21,090 bases of DNA, taken from assembly GCA_028696635.1 (NCBI GenBank), contig JAQVGR010000002.1:1-21090 (forward strand). Direction: 5' to 3'. Each line of letters starts with the position of its first letter. The first letter of the stretch is position 1. This DNA is from Candidatus Krumholzibacteriia bacterium. Its GTDB lineage: Bacteria > Krumholzibacteriota > Krumholzibacteriia > Krumholzibacteriales > Krumholzibacteriaceae. This document shows positions 6,412 through 12,558 of this stretch, one piece after another. The translations under genes and the position numbers were made by a program. The notes below the pieces were generated by a model. The model was not told the origin of the DNA. It did not search any database and worked only from the letters and a program-made list of their open reading frames with translations.

Positions 6412-9400
6412 ATGTCTTCAAAGAAAACGGCAGCGAAGATGAAAGGAGCGCACAGGGTGCTGGCGCGCCTCGATTTCGAGGTCGTCCCGCTCGAGAGAGG
6501 GTACGCGAACAGGTGGCTCAGGGTCGACGTCTCGAACAACGATATCTCGATCCGCCCGGTCGACGAGCGGATGAAGGAGCTCTGGACCGGCGGGAAGGGA
6601 TTCGACCTCTGGCTGACCTTCAACGAGGTCGACGGCACGACCAGGTGGGACAGCCCCGAGAACCCGATCTGCTTCTCTCCCGGCCCCCTCGGCGGCACGA
6701 TCTCCTTCCCCGGCTCGGGGAAGACGCTCGTCACGGCGGTCTCCCCCCTGACGGGGATGATGATGGATTGCAACGTCGGCGGGTACTTCGGGCCGTTCCT
6801 CAAGTTCGCCGGATTCGACGCGATGATGCTGACCGGCAAGGCATCCGAAGAGACGATCGTCTATATAGACGCGGTCGGCGGGCGGATCACGATCGAGCGG
6901 GCGCCGCTGGAGAGCGTCGACTCGCACCTGCTCGCCGAGGAGCTCGCCGGGATGTACGCCGATGACGAGAACGACCTGCGCAACATCGCCTGCGTCTCGG
7001 CCGGGCGCGGCGCCGAGCACGCGCGCATGGGGGTGCTGAACTTCTCGTTCTGGGACTGGCGCCGGGGGGCCGCCCGCCTCAAGCAGGCGGGGCGCGGCGG
7101 GATCGGCACCGTATTCCGCGACAAGAAGCTCAAGGCCCTCGTGATCAAGAATGCCGAGGCGACCCCGTCATGGCGCGTCGAGCAAAGCGAGGCGGCCCGC
7201 GCGATCACTCCGGCGAAGGTTCCCGTGCAGACGTGTCCGCAGGAGATCGGGGAGATCGCCGGGATCATCGAGCGGCACGGCTGCGATCCGGAGTACGTGA
7301 CCGAGATGCTGCAGGACCTCCAGAAGCGCTTCCGCCACATATCGAAGACGGCGATCGACGAGATCAACCGGAGAACGGGAAAGCCGAAGTCGCATCTGTA
7401 CCACATCGCGACCTTCTTCGACGCCTTCTCTCTCGAGCCAAAGGGAGAACGGGTCGTGCAGGTCTGCATGGGCAACGCCTGTCACGTGAAGGGCTCCTCG
7501 AACGTGCTCGACGCCTTCGAGCGGGCCCTCGGGATCGCGGCAGGCGGCACGACCGCCGACGGCAGGTTCACCCTCGAGGCGGTCGGGTGCCTCGGCGCCT
7601 GCTCGATAGCGCCGGTGGTCAGGATCGGCGAGACGGTCCACGGCGGGGTCAAGCCGAAGGACGTGAAGAAACTGCTCGCCGATGCCCGCTCGGCGGCCCC
7701 CGATACGGCCGAAGAGGCGCCGGCGCGAAGGCTCCGCCGCAGGAAGCTCAGCCCGCGCGGCCTCGCGATGATCGCGTCGGCGAGGCGGAAGAAGGACGGC
7801 GCCTTCCTCAAGACGCTGGCGGTCTGCACGGGGAGCGGGTGCGCCGCCTCCGGCGGATTCGAGATCCGCGACGCGCTCGCCGCGCTGATCTCCGCGAAGG
7901 GCCTGGATGACAGGTACGCCGTCGTCGGGACCGGCTGCCACGGCTTCTGCTCCTCCGGTCCGGTCGTCGTCGTGCAGCCCGACGGGATCTTCTACCGGAA
8001 GGTCAAGGCCGCGGACCTCGAGGCGATCGTCGACTCGCTCTCTTCCGGCGCCGTCGTCGAGCGGCTCCTGTACAGGGATCCCGCGAGCGGCGCGGCGATC
8101 GCGAAGACGGACGAGATCCCCTTCCTCGCCGCCCAGACGCCGATCGCACTGCGCAACAAGGGGCTGATCGATCCCGAGGACATCGATCAGTACATCGCAC
8201 GCGGCGGGTACCGGGGACTGAAGAAGGTTCTCGGCTCCATGGACCCGGACGATGTGATCGACGAGGTGATCGCCTCGGGGATCCGCGGCCGCGGCGGCGG
8301 CGGATTCCCGACGGGGCTGAAGTGGCGCGCCGGCGCGCTCGCCGCGAGCAGTGACGGCGGGGAGATCTACGTCGCCTGCAACGCGGACGAGGGGGTGCCG
8401 GGGGCGTTCGCCGCCCGGACGATCCTCGAGACCGATCCGCACACGGTGATCGAGGGGATGCTGATCGGCGCCTTCGCCGTCGGATCGAACGAGGGGCACG
8501 TCTATGTCCGCGACGAGTACCCGCTGGCAGTGAGCCGGCTCGGGCGGGCGATCGCGCAGGCCCGCGCGTACGGCCTGCTCGGCGAAGACATCCTCGGATC
8601 GGGGATGCGGTTCGACGTGCGCGTGCACCGCGGCGCGGGGGCGTTCGTCTGCGGCGAATCGAGCGCCCTGATGGCCTCCATGGAGGGAGAGCCCGGCGAG
8701 CCGCGCCCCAAGTACGTGCACGGAACCGAGCTCGGATTCCGCGGCAGGCCGACGGTGCTCAACAACGCCGAGACCTGGGCCGCGATACCCGAGATCGTCT
8801 CGCGGGGCGCCGCCTGGTTCGCCTCTATCGGCACGGGCGACGTCTGCGGGGACCCCTGGGGAGGCTCGTCCGGGACGAAGGTCTTCTCGCTCGCCGGCGA
8901 CGTGGCGAACACCGGGCTCGTCGAGGTCCCGCTCGGCACCACGGCCCGCGAGATCATCATGAAGATCGGCGGCGGAGTCCCCGGGGGGCGCGCGCTCAAG
9001 GCCTTCCAGACCGGCGGCCCGCCGGGCGGGTGCCTGCCCGCATCGATGATCGACATCGGGCTCGATTTCGATTCGCTCGCGGGGGCCGGATCGATGCTCG
9101 GCTCGGGGGCGATCGCCGTCATGCACGACCGGACCTGCATGGTCGACGTCGCCAGGCATTCGATCGACTACCTGAAAGGCGAGTCGTGCGGCAAGTGCAC
9201 CCCCTGCCGCGAGGGGCTGCACCTGATCAGCGCCGTCCTCGGGCGCATCTGCGCCGGCGAGGGGCGCGAGGGCGACATCGAGCGGCTCGAGGAGCTGTGC
9301 GCGACGCTCGAAGCGGCGAGCCTCTGCGGGCTCGGCAGGACGGCGCATCATCCCGTCACCAGCACGCTGCGGTACTTCCGCGAAGAGTACGAAGAGCATA

Positions 9401-9618
9401 TCCGGGAGAAGAAATGCCGCGCGGGTATCTGCGCGGCGCTCGTCGAGTACCGGATAGACCCGGAGAAATGCACCGGCTGCACCCTCTGCTTCAAGAACTG
9501 TCCCGTCGGCGCGATCACGGGGAAGGCGAAACAGGCTCACGCGATCGACCCCGACACCTGCATCAAGTGCGGGATCTGCTACCAGGTCTGCACGTTCGAC
9601 GCCGTGGAGGTGATCTGA
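6412..9618 (+). CDS. AOR domain 1 fused to NuoE/HydC, NuoF/HydB and 2x[4Fe-4S] modules
   Basis: A 1068-residue fusion. Residues about 33-247 match the N-terminal pterin-binding domain of aldehyde:ferredoxin oxidoreductase (AOR), ending in the typical RGGIGTVFRDKKLKALVIKN. Residues about 271-425 are NuoE/HydC with [2Fe-2S] ligands Cys352, 357, 393 and 397. A NuoF/HydB part follows: a thioredoxin-like [2Fe-2S] domain (CTGSGC, CHGFC), the FMN/NADH domain (GRGGGGFPTGLKW, CGESSALMASMEG), an SLBB region, and a [4Fe-4S] site at Cys926, 929, 932 and 972. The end carries two CxxCxxCxxxC ferredoxin motifs. The start is the ATG at 6412, 9 nt after AAGGAGG; the open frame back to 6346 lacks support. Expected role: move electrons between the AOR centre, FMN/NAD(H) and perhaps ferredoxin. 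The AOR C-terminal domains are in the next gene, 1 nt away. Confidence 0.9.
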   Translation: MSSKKTAAKMKGAHRVLARLDFEVVPLERGYANRWLRVDVSNNDISIRPVDERMKELWTGGKGFDLWLTFNEVDGTTRWDSPENPICFSPGPLGGTISFPGSGKTLVTAVSPLTGMMMDCNVGGYFGPFLKFAGFDAMMLTGKASEETIVYIDAVGGRITIERAPLESVDSHLLAEELAGMYADDENDLRNIACVSAGRGAEHARMGVLNFSFWDWRRGAARLKQAGRGGIGTVFRDKKLKALVIKNAEATPSWRVEQSEAARAITPAKVPVQTCPQEIGEIAGIIERHGCDPEYVTEMLQDLQKRFRHISKTAIDEINRRTGKPKSHLYHIATFFDAFSLEPKGERVVQVCMGNACHVKGSSNVLDAFERALGIAAGGTTADGRFTLEAVGCLGACSIAPVVRIGETVHGGVKPKDVKKLLADARSAAPDTAEEAPARRLRRRKLSPRGLAMIASARRKKDGAFLKTLAVCTGSGCAASGGFEIRDALAALISAKGLDDRYAVVGTGCHGFCSSGPVVVVQPDGIFYRKVKAADLEAIVDSLSSGAVVERLLYRDPASGAAIAKTDEIPFLAAQTPIALRNKGLIDPEDIDQYIARGGYRGLKKVLGSMDPDDVIDEVIASGIRGRGGGGFPTGLKWRAGALAASSDGGEIYVACNADEGVPGAFAARTILETDPHTVIEGMLIGAFAVGSNEGHVYVRDEYPLAVSRLGRAIAQARAYGLLGEDILGSGMRFDVRVHRGAGAFVCGESSALMASMEGEPGEPRPKYVHGTELGFRGRPTVLNNAETWAAIPEIVSRGAAWFASIGTGDVCGDPWGGSSGTKVFSLAGDVANTGLVEVPLGTTAREIIMKIGGGVPGGRALKAFQTGGPPGGCLPASMIDIGLDFDSLAGAGSMLGSGAIAVMHDRTCMVDVARHSIDYLKGESCGKCTPCREGLHLISAVLGRICAGEGREGDIERLEELCATLEAASLCGLGRTAHHPVTSTLRYFREEYEEHIREKKCRAGICAALVEYRIDPEKCTGCTLCFKNCPVGAITGKAKQAHAIDPDTCIKCGICYQVCTFDAVEVI

Positions 9619-9619
9619 G

Positions 9620-9853
9620 ATGGCCGCCGGAACCAGCGGCGCGAAGGCGCCCGGAAAGATAGAGATCGTGATCAACGGGGTCGAGGCCTCGGTTCCCCGG
9701 GGCGTCTACCTCCTGCAGGCCCTGCGGGACAACGGCGTCGCCGTGCCGACGCTCTGCCATCACAAGGACCTCACCCCCTCGGGGGTCTGCCGGCTCTGCG
9801 TCGTCGAGGTCGAGGAGGGCGGTCGCCGCAGGATGGTCACCTCGTGCACCTAA
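9620..9853 (+). CDS. [2Fe-2S] N-terminal part of the NuoG/HydA-AOR-C protein, ended by an in-frame TAA
   Basis: The first 77 codons of a frame that continues unchanged to 11641. They encode a NuoG/HydA-type [2Fe-2S] ferredoxin domain: IEIVINGVEASVPRGVYLLQ, then ligands Cys46, Cys57, Cys60 and Cys76 (LCHHKD, GVCRLCVVEVEE, TSCT). The TAA at 9851 follows SCT and precedes PVRD, so it sits inside the conserved SCT(Y/T)PVRDG-like motif where a Tyr or Thr codon is usual. All four cysteines are before the stop, so a free 77-residue ferredoxin is conceivable. More likely this is one gene with a nonsense codon, a read error, or readthrough. The ATG lies 1 nt after the TGA of the upstream gene (TGAgATG). 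Confidence 0.75.
   Translation: MAAGTSGAKAPGKIEIVINGVEASVPRGVYLLQALRDNGVAVPTLCHHKDLTPSGVCRLCVVEVEEGGRRRMVTSCT
9851..9853 (+). other. In-frame TAA inside a conserved coding region
   Basis: Codons before read S-C-T and after read P-V-R-D-H-I, with no frame change through 11641. A single base change from TAC or TAT (Tyr) would give this stop. The next base is C, a context often associated with weaker termination. TAA is a normal stop elsewhere in the window (the gene at 12559-15147 ends in TAA), so general TAA reassignment is unlikely. Confidence 0.9.
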
Positions 9854-9925
9854 CCCGTCCGCGACCATATCGCCGTCCTCACCGACACGGAGGCGGTCAG
9901 GAACCACCGCAGGACGCTCGCCGAG

Positions 9926-11641
9926 ATGTACCTCGGCCGCTGGCCGAACGTGCCGCTGATCCGCGAGATCGCACAGATCTGCGGGGCGACCGACGCGCAG
10001 AAGTACCGGAGCGATCTGACCGACGAGAATCCCAGGGCATGCGTGCTGTGCGGCCGCTGCGTGCGCGCCTGCGACGAGTTCATCATGGAGCGTATACTCG
10101 ACTTCGCCGGCCGGGGGACGATGCGCCACCTGACGATGCCTTTCGGCGAGGTGGATCCGCACTGCATCGGCTGCACCTCGTGCGCGTACGTCTGCCCCAC
10201 CGGGGCGATCCGGATCGTCGACGACCTCAACCACCCGGCCGATCCGCGGATGATCCGCGACTACGGGATGCGGATCAACGCCGAGATGGCCACCCTCGAC
10301 AAGAACCAGTGCCGCATGCGGGAGGTCGGCACGGCGAACATCGTCGACGTGATGGACGCCTACGACCTGCTCCCCGTGCACAACTACAAGTTCGGCTCGC
10401 ACCCCGACGCGAAGAAGATAGGCTCGGCCGAGCTCAAGGCCCGGTTCTTCACGCAGAACCACCCCGACGGATGCTGGAAGGGGTGCTCGATGGCGTGCGC
10501 CAAGGCGGTCGACGGGTTCGAGCTTCGCACCGGCCCCTACAAAGGGCAGAAGGTCGTCGTCGACGGCCCCGAGTACGAGACCGCCGCCGCGGGGGCCAAC
10601 ATGGGGTGCTTCGACCCCGACTTCGTCGTCGAGTGGAACTTCTACTGCGACACCTACGGGATCGACACGATCTCGTTCGGCACCTGCATGGCGTTCGTGA
10701 TGGAGTGCTTCGAGAACGGCATCATCACGACCGAGCACACCGGCGGCAAGGTGCTGCACTTCGGCGCGAAGGACGCGGTCCTCGAGTGCATCCACGAGAT
10801 GGCGGCCGGCGAGGGGTTCGGCGTCGACGTGGGCCAGGGGATCCGGTGGCTCAAGGAGAAATGGATCCGCGAGTACGGAGCGGACCCGCAGTTCCTCCGG
10901 GACATCGGGATGGAGGTCAAGGGGCTCGAGTACTCGGAGTACATGTGCAAGGAGTCCCTCGCCCAGCAGGCAGGGTACACGATGGCGGTCAAGGGGCCGC
11001 AGCACGACGAGGCCTGGCTGATCTTCATGGACATGGTCAACAACCAGATCCCCACATTCGAGGACAAGGCCTACGCGCTGTACTACTACCCGCTCTGGCG
11101 GACCTGGTTCGGGCTTCACGGGCTGTGTAAACTGATCTGGAACGACATCGTCCCGATGAGCAACAAGACCCTCCCGCCTCAGCAGGCGGCAAAGGTCCCC
11201 GAGCACGTGGAGGACTTCTTCAAATTCTACGAGGGGATGACCGGCAAGCCGCTCGACGAGGAGGGGATGCTCGCCCAGTCGGCGCGGGTGCACAACCTCC
11301 AGCGCGTGATGGCGCGGATGTTCGGCAACGGAACCCGCACGGACGACATGCCGCCGTTCCGCGCCGTCGGGCCGGTGACCGCCGAGGAGTACGAGTCGCG
11401 AGCCGAGCGCTACGACAGACAGCTCAAGGAGCTGGCCGGGTTCGATCCGGAGGGGAAATCGACGGCGGAGAAGATGGCCGCGCTGCGCGCCTACCGGATG
11501 GAGCAGTACAACAGGGTCGTCGACGCCGCGTACGACCGGCGCGGCTGGACGCGCAACGGCGTGCCGAAGATCGAACGGCTGAGAGAACTCGGCATCGACC
11601 TGCCCCGGATCGTCGAGATCGTCAGGAACGACCAGGAGTAG
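9926..11641 (+). CDS. NuoG/HydA-like ferredoxin module fused to AOR domains 2-3 (downstream part)
   Basis: Continuation of the frame begun at 9620; the first in-frame start after the TAA is the ATG at 9926 (571 residues from there). Numbering from 9620, [4Fe-4S] ligands are Cys141/144/147/151 and Cys182/185/188/192. From about residue 200 the protein matches AOR domains 2-3: GTANIVDVMDAYDLLPVHNY, cluster ligands Cys285, Cys289 and Cys293 (CWKGCSMAC), pterin motif DTYGIDTIS (344-352), and the distal ligand Cys503 in LHGLCK. Domain 1 is absent here and present in the upstream protein. The His-Cys [4Fe-4S] motif normal after the [2Fe-2S] domain is missing. Restart at 9926 is possible but its ribosome site is weak (AGGA, 11 nt upstream). 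Predicted function: aldehyde oxidation at a tungsto- or molybdopterin centre, assembled with the 6412-9618 product. Confidence 0.85.
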   Translation: MYLGRWPNVPLIREIAQICGATDAQKYRSDLTDENPRACVLCGRCVRACDEFIMERILDFAGRGTMRHLTMPFGEVDPHCIGCTSCAYVCPTGAIRIVDDLNHPADPRMIRDYGMRINAEMATLDKNQCRMREVGTANIVDVMDAYDLLPVHNYKFGSHPDAKKIGSAELKARFFTQNHPDGCWKGCSMACAKAVDGFELRTGPYKGQKVVVDGPEYETAAAGANMGCFDPDFVVEWNFYCDTYGIDTISFGTCMAFVMECFENGIITTEHTGGKVLHFGAKDAVLECIHEMAAGEGFGVDVGQGIRWLKEKWIREYGADPQFLRDIGMEVKGLEYSEYMCKESLAQQAGYTMAVKGPQHDEAWLIFMDMVNNQIPTFEDKAYALYYYPLWRTWFGLHGLCKLIWNDIVPMSNKTLPPQQAAKVPEHVEDFFKFYEGMTGKPLDEEGMLAQSARVHNLQRVMARMFGNGTRTDDMPPFRAVGPVTAEEYESRAERYDRQLKELAGFDPEGKSTAEKMAALRAYRMEQYNRVVDAAYDRRGWTRNGVPKIERLRELGIDLPRIVEIVRNDQE

Positions 11642-11647
11642 GGGCGG

Positions 11648-11671
11648 CCGCGGGCCGGCGAAGACCCGCGG
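11648..11671 (+). terminator. GC-rich hairpin after the AOR-C gene
   Basis: CCGCGGG-N10-CCCGCGG, a perfect 7-bp stem, begins 7 nt after the TAG at 11641. There is no strong T-run after it, so it may be a weak terminator, an attenuator reducing expression of the ThiF-like gene, or an mRNA-stabilising 3' structure. Confidence 0.4.
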
Positions 11672-11719
11672 ACCCGGGGCCGGCTTTACAGCGTCACGAT
11701 TACGGAGTATCTTTCGTTC

Positions 11720-12334
11720 ATGGCGACTACCGATCCGATATTCGAGCGCAACGTCCCCGGGGCGACCGAGAAGCTCCGGGCGGCGCCGGTCGGGATCGCC
11801 GGGTGCGGGGGCCTGGGCTCCAACGCGGCGATGCTTCTCGCCCGCGCCGGGGTGGGCCGGCTGATCCTCGCCGACCACGACGTCGTCGAGCTCTCCAACC
11901 TCAACCGCCAGCACTTCTTCAGGAAGGACGTCGGCCGTACGAAGGTCAGGGCCCTCGCCGATCACCTCAGGGCGGTGAACCCGGCGATGGAGCTCGCGCT
12001 TCATCCGGAGGAGCTCGAACCGGACGCGGTGGCGGCGGTATTCGCCGGGGCCGATCTTCTGATAGAGGCCTTCGATCTCGCCGATCGCAAGCGATGGCTG
12101 ATAGAGGCGTGGTGCCGCGCCTTCCCCGACCGCCCGATCGTCGCGGCGAGCGGCCTCTCGGGAGTCGGCAGGACCGCGGCGATGCGCGTGCGCTCCTCGG
12201 GAAAGATCCACGTGGTCGGCGACGAGGAGTCCGACATGAGCGAGGGGCTCTGCGCTCCGCGCGTCGCCCTCGCCGCCGCGATGCAGGCCAATATCGCGGT
12301 CGAACTGCTCCTGGGCATGAAGGAGAAACGATGA
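11720..12334 (+). CDS. ThiF/MoeB-like adenylyltransferase
   Basis: A 204-residue E1-like enzyme of the ThiF/MoeB/HesA family, which adenylates the C-terminal glycine of a small sulfur carrier. Visible features are the nucleotide-binding GCGGLGSNAAMLLARAGVG (from about residue 29), DHDVVELSNLNRQ with the ATP-contacting Asp and Arg, and the GRTKVRALADHL helix. It is shorter than MoeB (about 250) and has no paired CxxC zinc motifs, like the compact ThiF proteins of some anaerobes. Its cognate carrier gene overlaps its stop codon (ATGA). The ATG at 11720 follows a GGAG by about 12 nt. Placement after an AOR suggests activation of sulfur for the pterin dithiolene; a thiamine role is the alternative. 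Confidence 0.85.
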   Translation: MATTDPIFERNVPGATEKLRAAPVGIAGCGGLGSNAAMLLARAGVGRLILADHDVVELSNLNRQHFFRKDVGRTKVRALADHLRAVNPAMELALHPEELEPDAVAAVFAGADLLIEAFDLADRKRWLIEAWCRAFPDRPIVAASGLSGVGRTAAMRVRSSGKIHVVGDEESDMSEGLCAPRVALAAAMQANIAVELLLGMKEKR

Positions 12335-12531
12335 TCACGGTCAACGACAGGGACAGGATCGAGTGGCGCGAGGGGATGACCGTGCAGGATCTGCTCGATG
12401 CGATGCGGTACGACTACGCGCTGATCACGGTGACGATCGAAGGCGCCCTTGTCCCCGAGGACGAGTACGACATCCGCGCCGTCCCCGACGGCTCCAGGGT
12501 CGGCGTCTTCCACCTCGCGCACGGGGGATGA
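12331..12531 (+). CDS. ThiS/MoaD-like sulfur carrier
   Basis: A 66-residue ubiquitin-like protein. It starts MITVNDRDRIEWREGMTVQD, continues LLDAMRYDYALITVTIEGALV, and ends DGSRVGVFHLAHGG: the C-terminal Gly-Gly is the residue pair adenylated and thiocarboxylated in this family. The ATG at 12331 overlaps the TGA of the ThiF-like gene and has AAGGAG about 5 nt upstream. A MoaD-like role in making the dithiolene of the AOR cofactor is inferred from the surrounding genes; no moaE partner is visible in the window. A ThiS role cannot be excluded from sequence alone. Confidence 0.85.
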   Translation: MITVNDRDRIEWREGMTVQDLLDAMRYDYALITVTIEGALVPEDEYDIRAVPDGSRVGVFHLAHGG

Positions 12532-12558
12532 TCCCCGCCCCGACCTTCTCTTGCACCG

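Noticed and set aside
7168..9675. 835-codon minus-strand frame opposite the NuoE/NuoF region
   Set aside because: A shadow of the NuoEF coding frame; no domains or plausible start signal.
9851..9853. Genome-wide reassignment of TAA
   Set aside because: The gene at 12559-15147 ends with TAA at the proper end of its FlgD-like domain, so TAA works as a stop here.
9851..9853. Selenocysteine or pyrrolysine recoding
   Set aside because: The codon is TAA, not TGA or TAG, and the site is a Tyr/Thr position, not a Cys or catalytic position.
9563..12211. 882-codon open frame on the minus strand opposite the AOR-C, ThiF and carrier genes
   Set aside because: Arg/Asp/Pro/His-rich composition typical of antisense GC-rich frames, no recognisable domain, and it lies opposite clearly conserved genes.
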